64,000 bases of DNA from Granulicella mallensis (GCF_014203225.1 NZ_JACHIO010000026.1:28093-92092), one strand, 5' to 3'. Shown: positions 46,182-55,119, counted from the first letter of the stretch. Numbers and translations: made by a program. The notes: generated from the letters alone by a model not told the origin.

Positions 46182-47612
46182 ATGTCGGTGAGCGAAACAG
46201 TATCCACCCCACAAGCCGGCGAGACACGACTCAGGCGCAATGCGCTCTCACTGAGTCACGTCGTGGCGACTACTCTCGCAGGTATTGCCCCGGCGATGAG
46301 TTTCTTCTTCGGCTTTGCGGTGATTGTGCAAGGGGCTGGACTTGCGGCGCCCTTGACCATCCTCACCGCGATGGTCGCGATTCTGTTTCTGACGAATACC
46401 ATCGCGGAGTTCTCCCGCTTCACGCCATCGGCGGGGTCCTTTGTCACCTTTACCGGTAAGTCCTTCGGGCCTTCTGTCGGTGCTGCTGTCTCGGTGTTCG
46501 TCATCTTCGGCTATATCGTAGCCGCATCGACGATCGTCGCCATTGCGGGTGTCTGGATCTCTGAGACGCTGAGGATCTTTCTTGGCCTATCCGTGAATTG
46601 GGCTCTTCTTATGGTGCTGCTAGCGGCTGGAACCGGCTGGCTGGTGATGCGAGGCGTTGGTCTCTCGACGCGCTGGTCCGGCGTATTCTTTTACTTCGAA
46701 GCCGGGTTGCTGGTTCTGGGAAGCATCCTGATGCTGACCGCTCATCCTCACTTCCTGACGCTTGCGCCCTTCAGGTTTTCGAGTCTGACCGGAGGTCTTA
46801 CGGGCCTGGGTGTAGGGTTTCCGCTGGCCATCTATCTCTTCATCGGTTGGGAGAACTCTGCCACACTCGCGGAGGAGACGGAGAATCCACGACACAATAT
46901 TCCACGAGCTTTGATCACCGGAACGTTGACGATCGGCATCTTTTATATCTTCCTCGCCTATGCGACGGCGGCTGGATTCAAGATGGATGCGCATGCGCTT
47001 GGAGCGTCGCGACTCCCTTTTATCGATGGATTAAAAGCCTCGGCGCCTGCCTTGCTGGCAGTAGCGTATCTTGCTGGGGTTACCAGCATTCTGGGCTCGC
47101 TGATCGGCCTCGTAAACTCCCAGGCACGCATTCTCTTCAACTCCGGACGCGAAGGCCTGCTGCCGGAGTTTCTTGGCAAGATTCATCCACGGCATCAGAC
47201 GCCGCATAGCGCGATGTGGGTGTTTCTACTCATCGCTGTTGCACTGATCCTCGGGTTCTGCCTGCTCGGCGGAATCGCACCCATGGACTATTTCGGCTTT
47301 GCCGGAACACTCGGTACTGTCCCGATCATTCTCACTTATATGCTCACCAATCTCGCACTGCCGGTCTACATCGTCCGGTATCAACGGCACGAACTCAACA
47401 TCGTTCGCCATGTCGTGATGCCGATCGCCGGCACTTTGGTTATGTTTTTCCCTTTGTGGGGTTTTGTTCAGCCAGGGCAATCCTGGCCCTTCAATGTATT
47501 GCCCTGGATCGTATTAGGGGTTCTCGTTCTATCCGTCCTCTATGGCACGGTGATCGCGCGATTGTCTCCTGGCCTCGCGCGGCGTATCGGTGCTTACGTA
47601 GCAGATCAGTAA
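46182..47612 (+). CDS. APC family amino-acid permease
   Basis: This 476-residue inner-membrane transporter has about 12 helices. Helix 1 shows SHVVATTLAGIAPAMSFFFG and helix 2-3 shows FTPSAGSFVTFTGKSFGP, the AGG-like region of the amino acid-polyamine-organocation superfamily. Helix 6 carries FIGWENSATLAEETENPRHNIPRAL, the classic APC consensus. It ends in the cytoplasm. Substrate is not predictable, though an amino acid, a glycated amino acid or an amine would suit its place between the FAH and amidohydrolase genes (38- and 31-bp gaps). It is the fifth gene of the SIS operon. Confidence 0.9.
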   Translation: MSVSETVSTPQAGETRLRRNALSLSHVVATTLAGIAPAMSFFFGFAVIVQGAGLAAPLTILTAMVAILFLTNTIAEFSRFTPSAGSFVTFTGKSFGPSVGAAVSVFVIFGYIVAASTIVAIAGVWISETLRIFLGLSVNWALLMVLLAAGTGWLVMRGVGLSTRWSGVFFYFEAGLLVLGSILMLTAHPHFLTLAPFRFSSLTGGLTGLGVGFPLAIYLFIGWENSATLAEETENPRHNIPRALITGTLTIGIFYIFLAYATAAGFKMDAHALGASRLPFIDGLKASAPALLAVAYLAGVTSILGSLIGLVNSQARILFNSGREGLLPEFLGKIHPRHQTPHSAMWVFLLIAVALILGFCLLGGIAPMDYFGFAGTLGTVPIILTYMLTNLALPVYIVRYQRHELNIVRHVVMPIAGTLVMFFPLWGFVQPGQSWPFNVLPWIVLGVLVLSVLYGTVIARLSPGLARRIGAYVADQ

Positions 47613-47643
47613 AGCCAACTATTCAATATCGAAGGAGTTCACC

Positions 47644-48924
47644 ATGATGAATCGAGTTCTTTTTCGCGGTGCCAGTGTCTGGGACGGTAGCGGTGCTCCG
47701 GCCTTTCTGGCCGACGTGCTTGTTGAAGGCTCCAGAATCAAGACCATTGCTCGCGCGCCGGACCGGCTTGCCACAGAGGGCGCTACGGTGATCGAAGCCC
47801 GCGGCAGAACGCTGATGCCGGGCCTTGTCGAAGGGCATGCGCACATCTCGTTCGGCGGCGCGGTGAACGATTCCGATCTGGGGAATATTCCTCCCGAAGA
47901 GCACATGCTGCTGACGGTACGGAATGCGAAGACCTTGCTGGACCACGGCTTTACCAGCGCTTATAGCGCGGCTACTTCAAAATTGCGGCTCGATGTTGTT
48001 ATTCGCAATGCGGTGAATGCGGGGGAGTTTCCTGGGCCACGCATCCGTGCGGGCAGCCCGGAGATTACGGTCACCGGAGGCCTCGGCGACGAACGCAAGG
48101 CACATATGTATTACGAGAGCTTTGGCATGATCGCCGATGGTGTTGAAGAGATCAAGAAGGTAGTCCGTCTATGTTGTCGTGAGGGCGTGGACAACATCAA
48201 GGTGAATATCTCGGGAGACGATCTCAGTCCGGCGGCTCATGGCGGCCTGACTGTGATGCGCGAGGACGAGATCCAGATGGCCGTCAGTGTCGCACGTGAC
48301 TTCAACAAGAAAGTGAATTGCCATGCGCGCTCGGCGGAGTCCGTAAAGCGAGCCGTTCGTTGCGGTGTGGATGTGATCTATCACTGCGAGTCTGCGGATG
48401 AAGAAGCGATCGACATGCTGGAGTCCGCAAAGGATAGGATCTTCGTCGGTCCGGCCATCGGCATTATCTACAGCACGCTCTACGAGGGCGAAAAGTTTGG
48501 GTTCTATCGTGACTCCGAGGTGGGGCGGCAGATGCAGCGCGTGATCGACACGACGGCGGAGGTCTATACGGAGCTGCGTAAGAGGGGCGTGCGCATTCTT
48601 ATTGGTGGAGACTATGGATTCGCCCAGTCGCCACAAGGCGACAATGCGCGGGATCTCAAGCATTTCGTCGATCTGCTAGGCTTCTCTCCGAACGAGGCGC
48701 TGCAGTGCGGTACGCGCATCGGCGGACAGGTGATGGGTCTGGGCAAGGAGTTGGGTGAGGTGAAGGAAGGCTATATCGCCGATCTGCTGCTGCTCGATGG
48801 CGATCCGCTCAAGGATATCGACCTTGTGGTGCATACGAAGAATCTGCACGTGATTATGAAGGAAGGCGAGCTTTATAAGGATGTTTCTGCGACGGCTACG
48901 CTTGAGCATACGGTGGTGGGATAG
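47644..48924 (+). CDS. metal-dependent amidohydrolase (imidazolonepropionase/prolidase-like)
   Basis: This 426-residue cytoplasmic amidohydrolase is probably binuclear. Visible ligands are the HxH of LMPGLVEGHAHISFG, the Lys of DNIKVNISGD (bridging carboxylated Lys candidate), the His of VNCHARS, the His of IYHCES and the Asp of IGGDYGFAQSP. The C-terminal GYIADLLLLDGDPLKDI is the usual return to the small beta-domain. Close relatives hydrolyse dipeptides with C-terminal Arg/Lys/Pro or N-acyl amino acids. GAAGGAG lies 6 bases before the start; an ATG one codon later is equally good. It ends the operon, and with the APC permease it suggests import and hydrolysis of an amide or dipeptide. Confidence 0.9.
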   Translation: MMNRVLFRGASVWDGSGAPAFLADVLVEGSRIKTIARAPDRLATEGATVIEARGRTLMPGLVEGHAHISFGGAVNDSDLGNIPPEEHMLLTVRNAKTLLDHGFTSAYSAATSKLRLDVVIRNAVNAGEFPGPRIRAGSPEITVTGGLGDERKAHMYYESFGMIADGVEEIKKVVRLCCREGVDNIKVNISGDDLSPAAHGGLTVMREDEIQMAVSVARDFNKKVNCHARSAESVKRAVRCGVDVIYHCESADEEAIDMLESAKDRIFVGPAIGIIYSTLYEGEKFGFYRDSEVGRQMQRVIDTTAEVYTELRKRGVRILIGGDYGFAQSPQGDNARDLKHFVDLLGFSPNEALQCGTRIGGQVMGLGKELGEVKEGYIADLLLLDGDPLKDIDLVVHTKNLHVIMKEGELYKDVSATATLEHTVVG

Positions 48925-49018
48925 GAGAACGCTGCCAGTCGCACTGGAAGTTCTTGCTTTGAAGGGGAGGGCTTTCACAGGCTGGGGAAAACTTTTAGCT
49001 GGGAAGAAAGTCTTGATC

Positions 49019-49301
49019 TTTAGGGCCAAAGGCCCGTTTCATACCAGCCTGGGGTGAAGCGCAGCAGCGAGCGGTTTTAGCTCGCTGCAAGCGTAGCCCC
49101 AGGTACAGGATCAACTCGAAAGCGGAGGGCTGTAAGCCCGATTCATCTATCGTGCCTGCACAAAGGTGAGTTGGACCTACAGCCCTCAACTTCTACTCCT
49201 GCGCCTAACCTGGGGCGTCGCTCCCCGAGCACGACGCTATCGCGTGTTGCCCCTGGTTCGCTTTGCCCCAGGCTGGTATGAATCGGGCCGTTGGCCCTAA
49301 A
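49019..49301. repeat. large palindromic intergenic element with 43-bp inverted ends
   Basis: Positions 49019-49061 and 49259-49301 are inverted repeats of each other over 43 bp with few mismatches; each contains TTTAGGGCCAA, GGCCCG, TTCATACCAGCCTGGGG and AAGCG. Between them is a second, less perfect inverted pair (GGAGGGCTGTA near 49122 and TACAGCCCTC near 49177). No open frame or start site of note lies in 48925-49337. It looks like a non-coding repeat family member that can form one long hairpin, not an IS with a transposase. Confidence 0.8.
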
Positions 49302-49337
49302 GCGTCTTTATAAGAAACTCACTTCTTCCTCCTTAGG

Positions 49338-50462
49338 ATGGAGATGACAGTTTCGATTATGCCGACACCTCCTAATACGCCTCTTTCCCGACCCGGTACG
49401 CCGATTCTTCCTCCACTGCCTAAGAGCTCGCCACCGTTGGTTGGAGTGTCCTGGGAGACGAGTTTTACGAAAGGCACCCAGGTAGGTCCGGATCCTAATG
49501 CCATTACGGTGAAGTTAGATTCGTTGAGCGAGCTGAACCCCTGGGCCAGTCGTCCAGCGAGTCCAACGCCCATTTCACCTGTCAGTAGTCCGGCTAGCTC
49601 AAGGCCAGTTTCTCCAAATCCGTGGGCCAGTCGACCAAGTAGTCCGATCCTGTCTCCCGGACGTCCGATCAGTCCAATGCCAGTCTCTCCAAACCCCTGG
49701 GCCAGCCGGCCAGGTAGTCCGATTCTGCCACCCAATCGCCCGATCGGTCCAAGGCCAATCTCTCCGAATCCATGGGCAAGCCAAGGGCCACGGCTCAAGG
49801 GCTTCAGTGGAAAGACTCTCGGTGAGTTGAGCAACCTGCTAGGGGAGATTTCCTCATTGATGGTGGCCTACAACCAGGCAACCCCCGGAAGTACCGCGCT
49901 CAACTTTCTCGGAGAAAGTCTATTCAGTGTCGGAGGCATGTGGCAGTTCTATTCTGGCCTGAAGGAGTTGGAACGGCGGAAAAACTGGACGTTGATCTTC
50001 GACTATATACAAGGAGCCGCAAACACCGTTTCCGGTATTTCAGGCGCAGCCAGTTCCTTTTCGGAAACGCCAGTGGGGGCAGGGAAGACTTCACAGATAG
50101 CCTGGGCGATCGGCGAAGGAACAAACATGATTCGGCAGACTCAGGAATACTTCATGGTCGGTGAGAACTGGATCGATGAAGAACAGAGCATCCGTATCGC
50201 TCAATTTATGGCCAGCACTTTCAAGCTGGCGGGAATCGTGACGATCTATTCCGGCGGGTCTTCGAAGTATGCGTTCATGGAACTTGCGGGAACACTGATT
50301 GGCGCATCCTCGGGAATAGCGAATCTAAGGCACAAGGGGCACTTCACTACTCTGAACTTGACGGCGGTTCGGAAGTATCGGGAGATGTTGGTCTCCATGC
50401 AAAATATTGCTACAGCATCCAGGATGATGTCCCATCGGGAAGGTGTAGAGAATCTCGTATAG
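49338..50462 (+). CDS. orphan protein with four NPWAS repeats and a C-terminal hydrophobic domain
   Basis: I do not recognise this 374-residue protein. Residues 8-148 are strongly Pro/Ser-rich. The motif NPWAS occurs at 67, 94, 119 and 144 with spacings of 27, 25 and 25; the first three read NPWASRP, and the segments between read SPILPPNRPI and the like. After residue 150 the composition changes to an alpha-helical, glycine/alanine-rich domain with hydrophobic stretches (LNFLGESLFSVGGMWQF, LAGIVTIYSGG, LAGTLIGASSGIA). No signal peptide is visible. The start is uncertain: ATGs at 49338, 49344 and 49359 are possible, and AGGA spacing favours 49344. It lies alone between the palindromic repeat and the convergent GntP gene. 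Confidence 0.72.
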   Translation: MEMTVSIMPTPPNTPLSRPGTPILPPLPKSSPPLVGVSWETSFTKGTQVGPDPNAITVKLDSLSELNPWASRPASPTPISPVSSPASSRPVSPNPWASRPSSPILSPGRPISPMPVSPNPWASRPGSPILPPNRPIGPRPISPNPWASQGPRLKGFSGKTLGELSNLLGEISSLMVAYNQATPGSTALNFLGESLFSVGGMWQFYSGLKELERRKNWTLIFDYIQGAANTVSGISGAASSFSETPVGAGKTSQIAWAIGEGTNMIRQTQEYFMVGENWIDEEQSIRIAQFMASTFKLAGIVTIYSGGSSKYAFMELAGTLIGASSGIANLRHKGHFTTLNLTAVRKYREMLVSMQNIATASRMMSHREGVENLV

Positions 50463-50470
50463 AACCGTGC

Positions 50471-51820
50471 TTAGACTACAAGGGCCAAGGCCATCGTAAG
50501 CAGCAATGCGACGACGGAGATAATCGTCTCGCAGACCGACCAGGTCTTGATGGTGTCCGCTACGGACATGTTGAAGTATTCCTTGACCAGCCAGAAGCCG
50601 CCATCGTTCACGTGAGAGAAGATAAGCGAGCCAGCTCCGGTGGCGATGGCCAGCAACTCGGGGCGGACACCGGTGCTATGTAATGCAATGGGGGCTACGA
50701 TGCCGGCGGCGGTGGTCATGGCCACGGTCGACGAACCTGTCGCCAAGCGCATCAGCGCGGCGAGCAGCCAGGCCAGCAACAACAGTGGAACGTGGCTGCG
50801 CATCGCTACCAGGATGATCGCGTTGGAGACGCCGCTATCCTGCAGGATTCTTCCGAAGCCCGCGCCTGCGCCGACCAGCAGCGTGATGGTTGCGGTCGGC
50901 GCGATGCACTCATTGCTGAAACGGAGGATGGTCTCGCGAGAGAAGCCTCGCAGGGTGCCCAGCGTGAAGAAGCTGAAGAGCGCTCCGATCAGCAGTGCCA
51001 TATCGTCGTTGCCGACGAGGCGCAAGGCTTCATTCAACCTGCTCCCGGGGGCAGAGAGCCCATTGGCCCAGCTACCCATCAACATAAGAAACACCGGCAG
51101 CAGGATGGTGAACAAGGTGAGTCCGAAGCTGGGTAGTTTGCGTTCTGTGCCGTGGTCGGCGAACTGCGCAGCCATGGGGTTATCCGGCGCAAGCTTGATG
51201 TGGGGCGCGATCAGCTTCGCGTAAAGCGGACCGGCGATGACGATGGTCGGAACCCCGATGAGCAAGGCGTAGAAGATCGTACGGCCTACATCCGCTTTGA
51301 AGATGGTGACTGCCATCAAGGCCGCGGGATGTGGAGGGACCAGGCCGTGGACGACGGAGAGCCCGGCCAGCATGGGCAAACCGACGAGGATGAGCGAAGT
51401 CTTGGTGCGCCGGGCAACCGTAAATGCAATCGGGATCAGGAGGACGAAGCCCACTTCAAAGAAGGCCGGCAGGCCGACCACAAGGCCGATAAGAGCCATG
51501 GCCCAGGGAATATTCTTTTCGCCGAAGAGACGGATGAGGGTGTACGCGATCTGGTCCGCGCCGCCCGACTCCGCCATCATCTTGCCGAGCATGGTGCCGA
51601 GTGCTACCACGATCGCGATGTGTCCCAGGGCACCGCCGACGCCGGTTTCAAAGGAATGAACGATGCTGGTAGCCGGCATGCCTGTAGCTACGGCAAGTGA
51701 CAGAGCCGTGAGAAACAGGGTGATGAACGGGTTCAGCTTGAAGACGGCAATCAGCAGGATCAGGCCGATGACGGAGATCAGCGCCGAGACGAGCAGAAAG
51801 ATGGTGTGGTGATCGATCAT
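50471..51820 (-). CDS. GntP family permease (gluconate or D-serine type)
   Basis: This 449-residue inner-membrane transporter of the gluconate:proton symporter family has about 12-14 helices. Family features include FKLNPFITLFLTALSLAVATGMP near the start, the GTMLGKMMAESGGADQIA segment, GLVPPHPAALMAV and the late TGSSTVAMTTAAGIVAPI and FSHVNDGGFWLVKEYF motifs. I use the ATG at 51820, with GGAGG 8 bases upstream; the longer frame overlaps the RidA gene. GntP members carry gluconate, fructuronate or D-serine (DsdX). Its operon partners, RidA and a D-aminoacylase, and the divergent D-serine-dehydratase-like gene make D-serine or another D-amino acid the better guess. Confidence 0.92.
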   Translation of the reverse strand: MIDHHTIFLLVSALISVIGLILLIAVFKLNPFITLFLTALSLAVATGMPATSIVHSFETGVGGALGHIAIVVALGTMLGKMMAESGGADQIAYTLIRLFGEKNIPWAMALIGLVVGLPAFFEVGFVLLIPIAFTVARRTKTSLILVGLPMLAGLSVVHGLVPPHPAALMAVTIFKADVGRTIFYALLIGVPTIVIAGPLYAKLIAPHIKLAPDNPMAAQFADHGTERKLPSFGLTLFTILLPVFLMLMGSWANGLSAPGSRLNEALRLVGNDDMALLIGALFSFFTLGTLRGFSRETILRFSNECIAPTATITLLVGAGAGFGRILQDSGVSNAIILVAMRSHVPLLLLAWLLAALMRLATGSSTVAMTTAAGIVAPIALHSTGVRPELLAIATGAGSLIFSHVNDGGFWLVKEYFNMSVADTIKTWSVCETIISVVALLLTMALALVV

Positions 51821-51851
51821 GACCGCGCCTCCAGTTGATGGAGCCCGGGGA

Positions 51852-52244
51852 TCATGCGGCTGGCGCCTTGTAGGCCACGCAGTCAATCTCTACCTTGCAG
51901 TCGACGACCATGCTCGATACGACGCAGGCGCGTGCAGGCGGATTTTCGCCGAAGAATTCTTTGAAGACCTTGTTGAACGAGGAGAAGTCGCGCGGGTCTT
52001 CGAGCCATACGCCGCAACGCACGACGTCTTCCGGGCCATAGCCTGCTTCGTTCAGAATCGCGAGGAGGTTGCGAATGGCCTGCTGAGACTGGGCAACGAT
52101 ATTGCCCGTGATGACTTCGCCATCGACCATGGGGACCTGGCCCGAGACGTACAGCCAGCCGTTGGCTTCTACCGCGCGTGCAAAAGGGAGGTGCTGCCCG
52201 CCTGTGCCCTTACCGCCCTCTACGCCATATCGCTTGATGCTCAT
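51852..52244 (-). CDS. RidA family enamine/imine deaminase
   Basis: This is a 130-residue trimeric RidA/YjgF-type protein. It shows YVSGQVPMVDGEVI, the QAIRNLLAILNEAGYGPEDVVRCGVWLED core and the closing PARACVVSSMVVDCKVEIDCVA, where the Arg is the conserved substrate-binding residue. RidA hydrolyses the reactive enamine/imine released by PLP-dependent dehydratases acting on serine or threonine. It lies between the D-aminoacylase (41-bp gap) and the GntP permease (31-bp gap), which fits detoxification of 2-aminoacrylate from D-serine. GAGGAAT precedes the ATG. Confidence 0.93.
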   Translation of the reverse strand: MSIKRYGVEGGKGTGGQHLPFARAVEANGWLYVSGQVPMVDGEVITGNIVAQSQQAIRNLLAILNEAGYGPEDVVRCGVWLEDPRDFSSFNKVFKEFFGENPPARACVVSSMVVDCKVEIDCVAYKAPAA

Positions 52245-52285
52245 TGTTCTATTCCTCTCAAACTGGATGATCGAATTCTATTGAA

Positions 52286-53740
52286 TTATTGAAGCCATGA
52301 CGTCTTACCGCGAGAAAGAAAACGTCCGCCGCGCTCTGCTGTGGCTCCCTCGGTGGAATAGGAGAGAACACCGTTTACCCATACGCTCACAAGGCCCTCT
52401 GAGGCGCGCACAGGATCGGTGAAGGTGGCTGTGTCCCTGATCTTCTCGGGATCGAAGAGCACCAGGTCGGCGAAGTATCCCTGGCGAATCATTCCGCGCT
52501 CTTCGAGCCCAAACCGCTGGGCGGGCATTTGAGTCATCTTGTGAATGGCCGCAGGAAGGGAGAGCAGCTTTTCTTCGCGGCTATAGCGGCCCAGGACCCG
52601 AGGAAACGTGCCCCACAGGCGAGGGTGCGGCCGCGGATCGTTGGGCAGGCCATCGGAGCCGATCATGGTGGCGGGATGGCAGAGTATCCGGCGCATGTCT
52701 TGTTCGGAGATGCTGTGATAGATCGCTCCGGCCGGTTGCAGACGGCGTGCCGCATCCACCTGGGGTAGGTCCCATGCCGCTGCGATCTGCGCCAGGGATT
52801 GTCCTGCCATCTCCGGATGGGGCGTGCTCCAGGTGATCGTGATCTCTACGCGCTCGTCTACCTGGCGCAGATCGAGGGTGCTCGAACCGGCTGCGTAGGG
52901 GTAGCAGTCGCAGCCGACCTGTTGCGAGTCACGTGCCTCTTCCAAGGCTTGCAGGACCTCGCCGCTGCGGCCCCAGTTGGCGATGCCGGCACATTTCAGA
53001 TGAGAGATGATGACCGGGATGCGGCTCAGACGTCCAATCTCGAAGGCCTCGTTCATGGCATCGAGGATAGCTTCGGTCTCGGAGCGCATGTGCGTCGTGT
53101 AGACGGCTCCTGCTGCGGCAAGAGGCTGTGCCAGCGCCAGTACCTCTTCGGTTGAGGCCGCATTGGCCGAGAGATAGGCTAGGCCGGAGCTGAGCCCGAG
53201 TGCGCCGCCGTCGAGGGCCTCCTGCAACTGCGCGCGCATGGCTGCGATCTCGTTCCCGGTTGCAACACGGTCGAGCCGGTCCATATGGTTATTGCGCAAC
53301 GAGGTATGGCCGATCAGCGCTCCAACGTTTACTGCAGGCTGTGCTTCACGGATCGCCTCTACATACGCTGCAAAGGTCGGGTAACGGAAGGCTGCTGCAT
53401 CGCCGAGCAGGTTCATGGGGTCTGGTGGTTCACCGCGCAACTGCACGGGAGAAGCACTGATGCCGCAGTTGCCTACGATGACCGTGGTGACGCCTTGCGA
53501 GAGCTTCGGCAGCATTGCTGGAGTCTGGATCACGCTGGTGTCGTCGTGGGTGTGGACATCGATAAAGCCCGGTGAGAGTGAGAGCCCTTTTGCATCTACG
53601 ATTGCTTTCGCGCTGTAATCGAGGGATGGCCCGATCTCGCAGATGCGGTCGCCACGGAGAGCGACGTCAAGGAGCTCGGGAGTGGCACCGCTGCCGTCCA
53701 GTATGCTGGCATTTCGGATTAGCGTATCGCAATTCAACAT
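52286..53740 (-). CDS. N-acyl-D-amino-acid deacylase (D-aminoacylase) family amidohydrolase
   Basis: This 484-residue cytoplasmic enzyme of the D-aminoacylase family cleaves N-acyl-D-amino acids to the free D-amino acid. It shows GFIDVHTHDD (metal-binding HxH), GNCGIS with the Cys that is a zinc ligand in D-aminoacylase, GHTSLR, LSSGLAYL, THMRSE, VIISHLKCAG and IGSDGLPNDPRPHPR with the catalytic Asp. I use the ATG at 53740, with AGGA 9 bases upstream; a longer frame to 53773 lacks a site. It is the first gene of an operon with RidA and GntP and is divergent from the D-serine-dehydratase-like gene across 88 bp. Confidence 0.92.
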   Translation of the reverse strand: MLNCDTLIRNASILDGSGATPELLDVALRGDRICEIGPSLDYSAKAIVDAKGLSLSPGFIDVHTHDDTSVIQTPAMLPKLSQGVTTVIVGNCGISASPVQLRGEPPDPMNLLGDAAAFRYPTFAAYVEAIREAQPAVNVGALIGHTSLRNNHMDRLDRVATGNEIAAMRAQLQEALDGGALGLSSGLAYLSANAASTEEVLALAQPLAAAGAVYTTHMRSETEAILDAMNEAFEIGRLSRIPVIISHLKCAGIANWGRSGEVLQALEEARDSQQVGCDCYPYAAGSSTLDLRQVDERVEITITWSTPHPEMAGQSLAQIAAAWDLPQVDAARRLQPAGAIYHSISEQDMRRILCHPATMIGSDGLPNDPRPHPRLWGTFPRVLGRYSREEKLLSLPAAIHKMTQMPAQRFGLEERGMIRQGYFADLVLFDPEKIRDTATFTDPVRASEGLVSVWVNGVLSYSTEGATAERGGRFLSRGKTSWLQ

Positions 53741-53828
53741 CTTGTTGTTCCTAGCATAATAGGCTGAATACATTTGGTGATGTGGGTTATCGCATTCTTA
53801 TTTCTGCGACCTACCGGAGGTTCTTTCC

Positions 53829-55109
53829 TTGAACGATAAACAAGCCACGCATACCGTTGCTTTTCCCGCGATGACTTCGCTGAACAAAGGCCTGGGGCAT
53901 CTGGGGCGACCGGTCGCATCCGGAGAGATCGCATCGCTTGGCTGGAACCTGTTGGCCGAGGATCTCAGCCTGCCGTCGGCTGTTCTCTATGAGGACCGGT
54001 TGCTGCACAACCTTAACTGGATGCAGGAATTCATCGCAGCCTATGGGGTAAAGCTCGCGCCTCATGGAAAAACCACGATGGCTCCGCAATTGTTCAGGCT
54101 GCAACTACAAGCGGGTGCCTGGGGGATTACGCTCGCGACCGCGCATCAAACGCTCGTTGCCTATGAGCATGGAGTACGCCGCATTTTGATGGCGAATCAA
54201 CTGGTCGGCAAAGAGAACATGGCGATCATCTCGCGCCTGTTGCAGGACCAAAGCTTTGACTACTACTGCCTGGTGGATTCGGCGGCACAGGTCGATCAGC
54301 TTGGGGCATTTTTTTCTCAGACCGGGCAGCGGTTGCAGGTGTTGCTTGAGCTGGGAGCGATGGGTGGCCGTACCGGCGTTCGCGATGAGGCGCAGTTGCA
54401 GACCGTGCTCGAGGCCCTGGCTCGTTGGAGCGCCTCCATCGCTCTATGCGGCGTTGAGATGTACGAAGGCGTTCTTGCAGAAGAGGAGGCCATTCGTGCC
54501 TTTCTGCACCGAGCAGTTGCTGTGACACGGACGCTTGCCGAGGAGAAGCGCTTCGAACGCGCGCCTGCTCTGCTCTCAGGTGCTGGCTCGGCATGGTATG
54601 ACGTGGTTGCCGAAGTATTCTCCGCTGCCGGCTTCGGAGACAATGTAGAGATCGTCCTTCGCCCCGGCTGCTATCTCACCCACGATATTGGTGCGTATCG
54701 TGATGCCCAGACACAGATCCTGGAACGCAATCCGATTGCGCGTCGAATGCGCTCCGGTCTATTGCCCGCGCTTCATGTCTGGGCCTACGTGCAGTCAGTG
54801 CCGGAGCCGGAGAAGGCGATTATTGCGATGGGTAAACGGGATGCCGCTTTCGATGCAGGACTGCCGGCACCTGCGCTGCACTTCAGACCTGGCGGGGCAG
54901 TGCCAAAGTCAGCACCCGCGCATTGGACGCTTACGAAGATGATGGACCAGCACGCCTACCTGCAGATTGCGGAAAGGGACGACCTTCGCGTCGGCGATAT
55001 GATCGGCTTCGATATCTCGCATCCTTGCCTGACCTTCGACAAGTGGCGTTCGTTGCTGGTGCTAAACGCGGAGTATCAGGTAGTCGATGCGGTTCAGACC
55101 TTCTTCTGA
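53829..55109 (+). CDS. D-serine dehydratase-like / D-threonine aldolase-like PLP enzyme (alanine racemase N-terminal fold)
   Basis: This 426-residue fold-type III PLP enzyme is related to eukaryotic-type D-serine dehydratase. KLAPHGKTTMAP holds the PLP Lys81. GAMGGRTGV, SGAGSAWYD and LRPGCYLTHD are the barrel's phosphate and substrate loops. The C-terminal MDQHAYL and ISHPCLTFDKW place His and Cys as in the zinc site of this family. The start is a TTG at 53829 with GGAGG 8 bases upstream. It is divergent from the D-aminoacylase/RidA/GntP operon, which supports a D-amino-acid dehydratase or deaminase role; the exact amino acid is unknown. Confidence 0.9.
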   Translation: MNDKQATHTVAFPAMTSLNKGLGHLGRPVASGEIASLGWNLLAEDLSLPSAVLYEDRLLHNLNWMQEFIAAYGVKLAPHGKTTMAPQLFRLQLQAGAWGITLATAHQTLVAYEHGVRRILMANQLVGKENMAIISRLLQDQSFDYYCLVDSAAQVDQLGAFFSQTGQRLQVLLELGAMGGRTGVRDEAQLQTVLEALARWSASIALCGVEMYEGVLAEEEAIRAFLHRAVAVTRTLAEEKRFERAPALLSGAGSAWYDVVAEVFSAAGFGDNVEIVLRPGCYLTHDIGAYRDAQTQILERNPIARRMRSGLLPALHVWAYVQSVPEPEKAIIAMGKRDAAFDAGLPAPALHFRPGGAVPKSAPAHWTLTKMMDQHAYLQIAERDDLRVGDMIGFDISHPCLTFDKWRSLLVLNAEYQVVDAVQTFF

Positions 55110-55119
55110 GTGACGGATG

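Noticed and set aside
49060..49260. CRISPR-like repeats inside the palindromic element
   Set aside because: The repeats are inverted rather than direct and have no regular spacers; no cas gene is present.
49319..49834. 171-codon leftward frame opposite the NPWAS gene
   Set aside because: Its Gly/Leu-rich repeats are the antisense of the Pro/Ser repeats. The rightward frame is longer and continues into a non-repetitive domain.
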